This document shows, one piece after another, positions 31,971 through 43,500 of a stretch of DNA of 64,000 nt. The notes beneath the pieces are model-generated. The model was not told the DNA's origin, ran no database searches, and saw nothing but the letters and a program-made list of their open reading frames with translations. Positions within the stretch are counted from its first letter, which is position 1, and each line of letters begins with the position of its first letter. Source of the DNA: Zygnema circumcarinatum (Eukaryota > Streptophyta > Zygnematophyceae > Zygnematales > Zygnemataceae); the NCBI GenBank assembly GCA_037447605.1, contig CM074811.1, forward strand, positions 2,775,904 through 2,839,903. The letters are read 5' to 3'. A program made the translations under genes and the position numbers.

Positions 31971-34900
31971 TCAAGGAGGGGGTCGACGGCTGGGAGGAGG
32001 CTTACGTGGAGGGGGACTTTTCGAAGGGGGCCGAGGACGGGGAGGAGGGGATCGTGAAGCTGCAAGAATGCAGGGCATTGTGTGAGTTCCCGTTCATAAT
32101 TAAAAGTGAACTCATGTCTTCCATAGCTAACATATTCTAATCAAAACACGTCCTTATAAACGTTCTGGGAGGATGCAGAACGAAATGAAAACCCATTCAA
32201 ACCGCATTCAGTGTGCTCTAACAGCAACGACAGTGTAAAGTCGATAGTTTCCACAGCTTATGCCACACTTTACTTTTCCTTTCCTGCGAGAATCTAAAAG
32301 CAGCAGGTTGCAACTCACCACACGTGCCCGACGTCAGTGCATATCCCTTGTCGCATGTACACGTGGCCGTGTCGTACCCGCACGTGCCGCGGCCCCCGCA
32401 CGCTCCCTCGGGAGACCCGCTCTGGCAGAAGGCCGCGCACTTTTGCGGAGATTTCTGCTTCTTAGGGGTTTTAGGGGCGCCACATCCTGTGATATTACGA
32501 AAAATGCAGTTGCTGTTGAGATTGAGTGGGCAATACGATTTCCCAGACGCTGTAAGTTTGATTGGCCCGGAGAAGTAGTTGTATTGGATCTCCAGGTCCA
32601 CTTCGTTATCGGTCGCAAGAGTTATGGAGCCAGTCAACTTGTTGTTGTTTAACTGCCTGTTGACATCAACGGTGGCGCGTTAGAGAGAGTGGGAGGAGGC
32701 TTCCCTAAGATCTAAAACCTTAAAACCTAAGCCCTTACCCTAATCCGTAAAATCGAAACACTACATTCTGGAAAATGACGTCCAATCTCTCGCATGCATG
32801 ACTGAGCATTATTTTGCGTCAAAAAAACCAGCACCGTGACAGAAGTGAACAAAGCGAAACCACGATTGATAAAACCATGAGATAATTTCTCATGCAAACG
32901 CGAAATTAATGTAATAGTGTGCGAGGTAAAAGTGCTTTTCGCCAAGAACCAAAAAAATTCAAACTGCAAATACAACGTTATCATTGCAGCGGTGCTTACA
33001 GGTACTCCAGTCGGGTGAGTTTAGAGATGAAGCCGGACACTCTCCCCTCCAGTTTGTTATTGCCCAGGTACCTACAGACATAGATAACGACAAAAAACTC
33101 AACGAGAAGGATTAGGTTGGTTTTGATCTGAACAAAATTTCGAACCAAATAAGCCATGCAACTCCACGTTTAAAGTCCGTGGAAACATGCGGCCTTTAGC
33201 ATGCATGCGTAAGGCCGCATGTGGGCATGCACGCACGCATGCATGCATGCGCGACCTATGGCGGATAAACTAGCATTCACTATCACTGGCATTCCTCTGT
33301 CTGGAATTTCTATCGCTTTCATGTCAGATTTATTGAGAAAAATGATGAAAAAACAATGATGTCAGCTTCACAAGGTTGCCGATAGAATCCGGGATAGACC
33401 CCATCAGGGAATTACCAGATAAGCGTCTGCCAAAAATAAAAAAAAAAGGCACTGAATAAACATGCTTCCGCGACTGGCATTTCTGTCACTGGCATTCCCC
33501 TGTCTGGAATTTCTATCACTATCATTTCAGATTTGAAAGGAAAAATACTTACAATGTTTGCAGATTCGCAAAGTTGCCGATAGCATCCGGGATCGACCCA
33601 GTTAAGGAATTATTAGACAAGTCTCTGCCAGAAAATAGAAAGAAAGGCATCACGAATCTGGCCCATGTTTGCAGCAAAAGCAATAGTGATATGGGAAGAA
33701 TGCTCAAGTGAATGCGGCGGATTTTTAGGTTTTCAGATTTATGGGGAAAAATACTTACAAGTAGAACAGATTCGCAAGGCTGCCGATAGTATGCGGAATG
33801 GACCCCGAGAGAAAATTACCAGAGCAGCTTCTGCCAAAATTAAAAAAAATAGGAACTGAATAAACATGCTGCCATGACTAGCATTTTTGTCACAGGGCTT
33901 CCTCTGTCTGAAATTACTATCACTTTCATTCCAGATTTATGGGGAAAAATACTTACAATGCGAACAGAGTCGAAACGTTGCCGATAGAATCGGGGATAGA
34001 CCCCGTTAGTGAATTAGAATCCAAATACCTGCCACAAATATACAAAGACACTGAATAAAGTTGCTGCCGCGACTGCCATTTCTATCACTAGCATTCCTCA
34101 GTCTGGCATATCTATCAATTCCATTTCAAATTTAAGTGGGAAAACACTTACAAGTAGTTCAGATTTGCAAGGTTGCCGATAGAATCCGGGATAGACCCCG
34201 TCAGGGAATTATTAACCAAGTCTCTGCAAAAAAATACAAGAAAGGCATCACGAATCTGGCCCATGTTTGCAACAAAAGTGAAAGTGACGTGGGAAAAATG
34301 GTCAAGTGAATGCGGCGGATTTTTAGGTTTTCAGATTTATAGGGCAAAATACTTACAATGCTTGCAGATTCGCAAGGTTGCCGATAGCATGCGGGATAGA
34401 TCCCAAGAGGAAATTACCAGAGCAGCTTCTGCCAAAATTAAAAAAAATAGGAACTGAATAAACATGCTGCCATGACTAACATTTCTGTCACAGGCATTCC
34501 TGTCTGAAATTTCGATCACTTTCATACCAGATTTATGGGGGAAAATAATTACAATATGGACAGAGTCGAAAGGTTGCCGATAGAATCGGGGATAGACCCC
34601 GTTAGTGAATTATCCACAAAGTATCTGCCAAAAAACAAAAAGAAAGGGCACTGAATAAACATGCTGCCACGACTAGCATTTCTATAACTGACATTCATCT
34701 GTCTGACAATTTTATCCTTTAATTTCAGATTTCTGCGAAAAAATACTTACATTTCTTTCAGATTCGCAAGGTTGCCGATAGAATGCGGGATAGACCCCGA
34801 GAGGGGGTTATGACTCAAGTATCTGCCAAAAAAAAAAAAAGTGACATTGATTAAACATGCTGCTCCGACTAACATTTCTATCACTGACATTCCTCTGTCG

Positions 34901-36353
34901 GCCATTTCTATACCTTTCATTTCAGATTTATTGAGGAAAAAACTTACATGTATTGCATATTCAAAAGCTTGACGATAGAATCCGGGATAGACCCCGTTAG
35001 GGCATTATCCACCAAGTCTCTGCCCAAAAATAAAAAAAAAGGGCACTGAATAAACATCCTGCCAAGAATACCATTCCTAACATTGGCATTCCTCTGTCTG
35101 GCATTTCATATCACTTTCATTTCAGATTTAAGGGGAAAAATACTTACAATTCTTGCAGATTAGCAAGGTTGCCGATAGAATCGGGGATAGACCCCGTCAG
35201 GGAATTGCCATACAAGTTTCTGCAAAAAAAAAAAAAAATTAGGCACTGCATAAACATGCTGTCCTGACTAGCATTTCTATCACTGGCATTCCTGTCTGGA
35301 ATTTCTAATCACTTCACTTCAGATTTACGGGTAAACATACTTACAATGATTGCAGATTCGCAAGGCCGCCGATAGAATCCGGGATAGACCCAGCGAGGGA
35401 ATTATCACCCAAGTCTCTGCCAAAAAATAGACAAGAAAGGTATCACAAATCTGGCCCATGTTTGCACCAAAAGCAAAAGTGACGTGGAAAGAATGCTCAA
35501 GTGAATGCGGCGAATTCGAGCAGCGACAACACGTCCATGCGCGTGACGTGACACGTGACCAGGACGCGAGCACACACGCACTGGCAGCTCCGCTTCTCCG
35601 GAAGTTGCAGTGCTTCAGTGCTTCTACAAATTTTGCATGTCCCAACATCTGAGCCCTCCCTACCACAGTGTACACACAAACATGCATCGAAAGCATCATT
35701 ATGGAACTTTATGGAAGAGAACCCCTTACAAGGATGTCAGCTTTGCCAGGTTGCCGATGGCAGGTGAAATGCTTCCTCCTACGTTGCGGGCCCTTAAAAA
35801 TCTGCATAAGGCAGGTTAGCAGCGAGAGCGTTAGAAGAAGAAAGGTCCGCGGGAAGTAGGACTGCTCCGGGCAGCCCTTTTCAGTCCCGTTCCGTGGGGT
35901 CATCTTCCCGTAGACCCTCCTCGTAGCTTCGGGCTGCAGTTCAGGAATCACAAGCGGTGTTCAGTCAAAGTGTAGCTCACAGCTCAATAACGCGCCCGCT
36001 TGCGTCGCATCTGATGTCACTCCATTTGCTGCAGAGGCGGTTACTCGACTTCCAGGAGGTGAGCTGCTGTCCGTTGTTGAATGCCGCTTTGACAGCGAGA
36101 AGAGTGTTCCCTGCGCCCAAGCGCGAGCAGATGCAGGATTGGATTGAGGCCGCGGTCCGCTTCAAAAAGCACAAACAGAGGCCCCGCCGCGGGCAGGCCG
36201 CCTCTCCCCTTCTTCCATAGAGGGCGGGCGGGCGGGCCGCGGCGGCTCACTGTCTCGCGGGTCGATGGCCTGAGCGGCGGCTTCGCGCGGGGCGGCGGCG
36301 GCGGCAAAGAGGAGGAGCGCCGCCGCGAGAGAGAGAGACCGCGCGCGCGCCAT
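31971..36353 (-). CDS. Secreted leucine-rich-repeat protein with Cys-rich EGF-like module and proline-rich tail
   Basis: Seventeen exons join in frame to 531 aa: 36353-36251, 36110-35981, thirteen 72-nt exons between 35801 and 33000, then 32656-32319 and 32059-31971. Exon 1 gives a signal peptide (MARARSLSLAAALLLFAAAA). Exon 2 holds a plant LRR N-cap (TLLAVKAAFNNGQQLTSW, then WSDIRCDASGRVIEL). Each 72-nt phase-2 exon encodes one 24-residue plant-type repeat with core NSLTGSIPDSIGNL. The penultimate exon ends the array and carries a Cys-rich segment (CAAFCQSGSPEGACGGRGTC, then CTCDKGYA) resembling EGF-like modules. The tail is SRSPPPRPRPPSKSPPP-like and ends SRRPPP. I see no transmembrane segment or kinase, so the product is probably extracellular or wall-linked. 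Ligand and role are unknown. The ATG at 36353 is the first in frame. Confidence 0.85.
33000..35801 (-). repeat. Tandem array of thirteen 72-nt LRR exons with homologous introns
   Basis: Exons at 35801-35730, 35416-35345, 35219-35148, 35019-34948, 34822-34751, 34624-34553, 34428-34357, 34223-34152, 34028-33957, 33830-33759, 33624-33553, 33426-33355 and 33071-33000. All are exactly 72 nt and phase 2. Most neighbours lie about 200 bp apart, and the introns between them share blocks such as CACTGGCATTCCTCTGTCTG and TTTCAGATTTA. The unit that duplicates is therefore exon plus intron. The outermost units are the most divergent. Confidence 0.9.
33186..33221. repeat. Perfect 11-bp-arm palindrome in an LRR-gene intron
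   Basis: CATGCGGCCTT (33186-33196) and AAGGCCGCATG (33211-33221) are exact reverse complements around a 14-base centre that holds a second palindrome GCATGC. A run of GCATGC units follows to about 33250. It could form a hairpin in DNA or RNA. Confidence 0.8.
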
Positions 36354-37534
36354 CGCGGCCAAGCGCCCGCCGGAGACAGGAGGGGACGTGACGCGGGGGC
36401 GCCCAGAGGCGAGGAGAGGGCGGGGAGGGGCGGGAGGGAGGGGCCTGCGGGGAGGGAGGGCGCCTTCCTCCGCCGTGGCTTGGGAGAGGGATCGACCGCG
36501 GCTTAGCTGGCGTGGGGATATTATATACTATGGGACCGCCATGCTTTGTACGGATGGCGGTCTCGATGCACCGACACATATACGGTCAGGATGCTTCCAC
36601 CGACATTATTAATAAGGCACGGACATCACAAGAGGAGGCCGCGAGCCAAATGCGCGTTGTGGATCAATCAGCGTCGGTCAATTTCTTTCGCGCCAGCTCG
36701 CAAACAGGGCTGCGGCTTCCGCCATGGCTTGCGGGGACCGCGGGCGGATCACGACAAAGCTGCCCACCCAGGATTCAGACCACCGGCATACGGACGGGCA
36801 ACTGGAGTCATGCCACGACACATGTCAACTGAGCGCACTGATTGGCTGCGGTGAGATTTGCGGTGTGCATGCAGAGGGCCAATGATGAATGGGCTCAAGA
36901 AGACAAAATATTTTCCGGCACTGGCTCCAAATTCTGCGCGATCCGCCGCGAGAGATTTGCGGCGCCGCCAGGACGACCGAAGGATTTGTCCGCTGGCGGC
37001 CGGTTTCAGTTACGTCATCAATGCCAGGCTCGTGTGTCACGATCTCATCCCGTATCGACTATTTTGGAAGGGAAATGGTACAGGCTACTCACGTAAGTCA
37101 CGTTATAGTGACCGTGTCGGTTCCCACATATTTGTGTCACTATATCCGTAACGACCCGTTTGTCATTTCACATGTATAGTGACAATGTTATTACATAGGT
37201 TTTACGATTTTATTCGTACACTTTGGATACCGTACATTGTACTTTTTGGGCAGTCGTCACGTGGGTAGGTGTGTACGAACCTAGTGAGCATGTGTACGGT
37301 CAAGTTGATTTGTACGGTCACCTCGATATCTGACGGTATTTATCGATAATGTGTACGACCGAAATATATTTGTAGCGCATATTCCGATACGTGGGTGGAT
37401 AATATCGAGAATTTGAATATATAAGTAACAATTAGGGTTTGCAATCTCCACACAAATGATTGAGTATAAGACTCGCGATGAGATAACCGCCGATTCTACC
37501 TGCAATGCTTTAGTGGGGGGACCTACGAGGATAA

Positions 37535-37709
37535 AGGTCTCTCTCTCCTCTACTCTTTATCCTCTGGTCTCTCACTCTCTCTCCTCTACTCTCACTCTAT
37601 TACTCTCTTTCTCTTTCTCCTTTACTCTCTCTACTCTCTCTCCTTTACTCTCACTTTGCTCTCTCCTCTGCTCTCCTTTAGTCTTCTCTCCTTTGCTTTC
37701 ACTCTACTC

Positions 37710-37750
<41 letters not shown>

Positions 37751-37755
37751 TGCTT
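37535..37755. repeat. CT-rich microsatellite
   Basis: About 220 bases of CTCTCT runs with occasional TTT, including a nearly uninterrupted (CT)n of about 35 bases near 37710-37746. Open frames across it are low-complexity Ser/Leu and not genes. Confidence 0.85.
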
Positions 37756-39539
37756 TGCTCTCTTTTTGCGAATGTGTCTTCACAAACGTTGCGCTTATGT
37801 GTGAGAAGGAGAAAACAAAGGGGTGAATATCCAAAATAGAAGGGGGTCTGGGATAAATAGCCGAAATGGGAGGGTGGGATTTCAAAAAAACAAGGGTGGG
37901 ATAACCAAAAGGGCATTCTCCTTTTTTAAAACTGACTTTTGTTAGTCTAATAGTCCTTTTTTTATTATGAAATCAGGCGATTCCAACATTTCATAATCGC
38001 TTATTTAATTTTCTTTCTTAAATTATTTATTTCTTTCTTGAACATAAACGAGAAAACATACTGTTCGCCTCCTCCGTCATTGACTAGACTTCACTTTGTC
38101 TCCATGGGGGAGCGGACATGTAGAAGTACTTTGGGAAGAATTTTGCTTCTTGCTGCTGGGGCGGAGGAGATGGGGAGCTGTGAGAGAGAAATATTACATC
38201 GCAGATCACGAGTGAAAGTTTCAGCGGCGAAACTGTGTTTTTTCTTAGCCAGGCAACGGTCCACACGGTCGGTGGAAGCAGCAATAGGGTTTGAAAGATT
38301 TTGCTCTCCGTCACAGTGCCGGATGAACTCTATCTGAGAGTAAGTAAATGATTTGACTGGCTTTTTGAAAGATCGGGAAGAAAACTTTTTAATTTTAGGA
38401 TTCAGATGAAAGGACTGTCAGCTTTTGAGTATGGTTCAATGACCTCCCCCCCTCATCTCGATACTGCCCCCTTAAACTCCTTTTTAAGGTGTTCCATATG
38501 CCCCCACATCCCAGTAGATAAGGTCATCCAAAAAAGGAAATGGGCTGCGTATTAGAGACAGTGAATTTTTCGTACCTCAACCACGCCCTCGTGAAGCCAT
38601 CTTTCTATCGTGTTCTCGAAGCGTTTGCTCTCATTTGGTCGCTCCATTGGCGCCGTCTCCCTCACCGCCACCCCTCTCTCGGCAAGCAACCTGTCAACTG
38701 CTCTTGCCTGCCAACTGTACTAAAAGCAACTTCCGCAGCGTCCTGCACTACAGTGGATTGCCAAAGAAGGCGTCAGATGAAGATGAAAATAAAACAAAAT
38801 GCTTCTGAACTGAATCTAGGGTCTTCACCAAAATAAGCAAGAACGGAGGGGCATACATTCATGAATTTTTTAACTGCATGTCATGTACTGAATCACCTGA
38901 TTTGGATGCTGATATGCGCTGACATTCACTGAGACTGTTCCCTGGAGGAGGCCGTGCTGGCTCCAGTCTGCAAAACACATGCTCCGCAAAACAAGTTTCA
39001 AAAACCCCCCTTCAGGGCAGTCTGCTGCAGAACCCTAATCTGTCAACAGCCATCCACAATAGAAAAATCGACATCGCGAGAGTCCTCCGACTTTTCGACG
39101 AAGCTCTACCGCCCTTTGCCTTGAAAGCAACACCGACCTGACAACGAAGCATCAACGAACAAAACTTGACCCTGAAGAGGGTCTGCGAAAGCGAGTGCCA
39201 GATTTAGGACAGACCATCCAAACATACACAACCTTCCCACTCACAGCAGCAGCAACAGCATGCGGTCCTCACCTGCAAAAGCATGGCGTCTGGCAGACCC
39301 TACTCGCGAGATTCTCTCCAAATGAAGCGAACGCGGACGCAGACGGGCAATCCCACACAGGGAAAGACCCCAACCCTAACGTGCGAGACGCATCCATGGC
39401 TGCCGCCATTCCTTCCTGCTCTTCCTCTCCCTTACCTCTCCCTCATCTTCTGCTATACCTCTCCCACTTCTCCTCTTCTCCCTATCCTTCTGCTCTCCCT
39501 CTCTCTCTCTCTCCTCTCTATCTCTCAATTTCTACTCTC

Positions 39540-40220
39540 CCTTCAAAACCATATATATTTTAATCAATTTTGCTCTCAAACTTCACGTAACGCTACATTA
39601 TCTACATTATCATTTTCAAGATCTTTATCTTTACGGTCATTCATCTTTTTCATGTTTAAGGGCTAGAGATTAGGGTTCAGGGGTTAGGGTTCAGGGTCAG
39701 GGGTTAGCACTCATTTCACGATGGCGACGCACCTCACGAGGAACGCCATGAAATGCATCAATCATAAAAACAGAATCTAAAACGTGAAAAAAACCACCCC
39801 CGAAGAACCCATAAATAACCCCTTCTTTTTTCTTCTCTTGTTTCTTGTTCCTCCTGTTGAAGGAAAGGAAAATGGCATTGATCTCACGATGGCGAGGCCA
39901 TCAAATGTATATGGGCAGAATCAGTATGGGAAAGGAACCACGAGGAACTGGTCGCAAAGGACCTATTGGACCTGCTGAAGCAACGGGGAAACTTTCATTG
40001 AACTCGCGATTCAGCATTCAGCATTCAGCCCACCATTCAGCAAGCATGAGCAGGCCCTGCTGCACGGACGGACACATCCGTCCGACCGTTGGGTCTGTAA
40101 CGGTCGGTTGTACGGTACCTATAGACCGTACCGTACGGCATACGAGCCCATAGAAAGCTGCCATGGCTTTGGCCATCATTTTCCCCAACGTCCGCATGCA
40201 ACACAAAAGGTGCAGTCATA
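39540..40220 (+). repeat. Dispersed repeat, copy B, with telomere-like insertion
   Basis: Second long copy of the element at 28910-29514. It differs by two extra pieces. At about 39658-39708 there is a run with GATTAGGGTTCAGGG and GGGTTAGG units where copy A has only a few bases. At about 40000-40035 ATTCAGC is tandemly repeated. The short open frame (from about 39845) is kept up to KGPIG. Fragments of the same family, reversed, lie at about 3120-3165 and 56845-56955. Confidence 0.8.
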
Positions 40221-40558
40221 CAAGCAGGCTGAGGGAGAAGCAAAGCAAGGCGTAAGGACATGCATACAGGACTGTGTTTTACAGCGCCTACTACAGTATT
40301 TTGAAGTAGGAAATTTGAGGCATAGTATTGTTCTCCCAGTCTTTGTGGAGCTTTCCTGCTCTCTCAGGTTGGATGTTGTTTTTTCTCTGTTTTTGGTGTT
40401 GTATCAGATAGTTAGTTCGACAGCAGGTGCTTGCTGGAGTTCATGGTGCCAGCTGGTACTTGAAAGTTGAAGCCTTGCTCTCCACGGCTATGCTCTGGAC
40501 ACTGAAGGGAACAAGTTATCGATTTTGAGCGCTTGCAACGCACCACATCGCAATCAGC

Positions 40559-43500
40559 ATGGTAAGTGAAGCAAGCGCTTGATATGTGAATCCCTGATTG
40601 CTGCTGCTCTAGTTCCAGCATGCCACATGAGGAGGGCATTAAAGCTTTGTTATTGGTGAGGCTAATCTACGACTGTTGAAGCAAGGGTATACAAACAAGC
40701 AAGGGTCTTGGGAAGCCTTATGCCAAAGCCATTGAAGTTTTTGACACTTCAATCATTATAGTGCCGGTGGTTCAAGCATTGCACAATTCAATTCATATTA
40801 AAGTTCTGAACATTGTTCATTCTTCGCTTGATGACAGTTGTCCATTGCGGCAATAAATGATGAAGCTGTTGCCAATCGCTGGGAACCTTTGGCTCCGACA
40901 AAGGAGGCTCAGGTGAGGAAACTTGTGTTCTTAACTCTCGGTTTGAAGCCACTAGGTTGTCTGCTTAAAAAAAGAAAACGGTCTATTCAACTCGAATGGT
41001 GGAGAAAGTGGAAGAGAGGATGTGCATCCTTTTATTGTCTTTGAATTTTCATGATATTCATATACTCAGGCTTACGCGAATAGCAGAAGGAGAAGATATT
41101 CTTACATTTTATGTCGTCTGTCTGGTATTCGACTACCGGCACCAGGAGACAATGCTTCTTACCATGTATCAAGAGGCCCTACGCCAAATGCAAGAAGGAA
41201 AGCTGCACGAAGCGCAAGCATCTTTGGAGTCCGTTTTGTCCAACCCACTTTGTCAAGAAGCAAAGGCAAGTACAGAGTATCGTTCTTTTATTTTGAAATT
41301 CACTTTTTGGTTGGTAAATTTAAAGCCTCAAACGGTTCATGCTGTTCTCGTTGGCCTTCAATAATGCGAGATATTTCAGGCCTCTCCGAGTTGTTATTAT
41401 GGATATAATCGCAGGTCAATATTTGGCTGGAACAATTCGTTATATAGTGAGCATAAGTTAATTTTAGTGTCTACTTTTCTGGTGCAGGGAGACCAACTTG
41501 GTTCAGCAAATAGTCTATTACAACTAAGGTGCCTGATGCTACTCTCCCTTAGATTCCCATGTTTTCCCCAAGTAGGTGCAATTGTCGGAAAAAGGATGCT
41601 TAGAAATGTTTGAATCAGTGAATAGGATAGTTCATCGTCGACAGGAACTTATGACAACGGGGGAGGAGTTTGAGTCAAACTCTCCTGTGGCAGGTTCAGA
41701 CGATCAATTTGCTCGTTACCCCGTAGATCCTAACGTTTTTTTTTTTCCCTCTCATCAATATTGATGATCTATGCAATCTTTAAAACACTTTCTTCAGAAT
41801 CATCCGAGTTTTCGTTACCTTAGGTCACCTCTTTTTATCGCTGCCTGAATCATCGGGTTGGTCTGTGCTGGAGTAGGTTCTTGGCACTGAAGAATCTGGG
41901 AGAGATCTTCAGGCAAAGAGGGGCAGTACATTCAGATGACTCGATCCGCTGCTACCTTGAGGCAGCGTCCATTGATGGCAGCGACGTCGTTCTCTGGCAT
42001 CGGCTGGGGATCCAAGCATGCCAAGCTGGCCGACTAAGCATTGCAAGGAGCGCATTTGAACAGGGTGTGAGGTGTAGCCCGAAACATTGTAAGAGTTAAA
42101 TCCACCTTCACTATAGGTTTATGGTTCACGGTATTTTGCTCTCTTCATCATTTCTGGTGTGTGCATTCATGCATGCACTGGATGAACGGGACCAGGTGTA
42201 TGACGCCTTTTTGGCGGTAAAGTTATGGAGGGATGTCCTAGTGGATAGCTATAGCAACTCGACAGGAAGGTTAGGATGTTTCAGCCTGAAATTTCTGCCA
42301 TTTTGCTACATGTATTTCACCCTTGAAAGTTTGAACGCGACTGGTAAATATATCCATGGTTGACATTCCGCTTCTTTGATTGTCCCAGAGAAAGGTCATG
42401 TGAGGATTTCTGGGTGGGTGGAAAGGAGAGGTTTGGAGCTTGTCATGCTGGCGGTTGATGGGTTTGCTGTTTTTTCGGAAAGCACTGCGGCTCATGAGTA
42501 CAATATTGGTTGGTTTGTGTTTCATTAATGAGCTCCGTCGCCCCGTTCTGGTATCGCTTTTGTCTGGGATCAATTCATGTTTAAGCTGTCGCTGAAAAAC
42601 TGGTCGTTAGCTTTGTTTGTTGATGTTTATGGTCCAGTTTTCTCTCCATCTCTCCCTCTGTCTCTCTGTCTCTCTCTCTCTCTCCCTAACTCAGCAGTTG
42701 CGGGGGATGTCCTTGCCAGGGGGTTGTCTGCAGAAGTTAGCGGAGGTATTGATAGCCATAAGGGATGAAAGAGCATGTCAGGATATTGCAAGGCAGACGC
42801 TTGCTCTGTGCCCGGCTCACCCACGTGCAGCACAAATCAAGTCCACCATTGATTTACATTTGACATGTGGTGCATCAGACGAACATACTATGAGTGAGCA
42901 ACAGAATGAGTACGGTTCCTTAACTTCAAAAGTGAAGGGGAGGGATAATGAATCTCATTCAGACAGGAAGTTGAAGATGCATGCTGGTAAGAACGAAAGA
43001 GGGATAAGAAATGGAGAGGAAAAATCTGCTAATGCTTCAGTCAGAGCTGGACAGCAGAGCAATAATGAACGCAGCATTGGCGATGTAGGAGGAGACAGGG
43101 TTGAGCATAGAAACGAGTACAGGGAAACCGTGGTCAAGGTGAGGCAGCCGACGCTGACACCTAGAGGTTTGGATGTACTTGAAGCACAACTGATTGTCTC
43201 TTCAAGGGAAACTGGGGTGGAGGGAGTCCAAATAACAGGAGCAGAGAACGTAGAACAGTTTAGCCACAATGCCCATTTAGCTGAGTTGCAACTGGACAAT
43301 GCGTCATGGCCCGCTATAGTGACTGCAGTTTACCAATATCTGGAGGATGGAGTGGAGAGAGGAGCTGGAAAAAGGGGATTGAATGACGATCTGGAAGCAA
43401 CTGTAAAGTTCGGAAGTTTTTGTAAAAAAAGTGAGCATGTAGGAGATCGCTTGATCAGCGGTATTTGTCAACCGACGAACGCTCCTGGTGATAGAAAAGG

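Larger units (their letters stand above)
36354..40558. other. Long repeat-rich intergenic region
   Basis: No supported gene in about 4.2 kb. The first 150 bp upstream of the LRR gene are very GC-rich, with TATTATATACTA near 36520-36531 as a possible core-promoter element. From 37080 to 37330 the DNA is rich in GTACGG and CGTAC motifs. From 37540 to 37750 it is a CT microsatellite. From 39410 to 39540 it is again CT-rich. Copy B of the dispersed repeat occupies 39540-40220. The CABIN1 promoter must lie within the last few hundred bases. Confidence 0.5.

Noticed and set aside
36144-36579. GC-rich plus- and minus-strand frames (Arg/Gly/Pro)
   Set aside because: Composition effect around the signal-peptide exon and promoter of the LRR gene; only the frame from 36353 splices to an LRR N-cap.
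37456-37839. Ser/Leu-rich frame of 127 codons
   Set aside because: Translation of a CT microsatellite.
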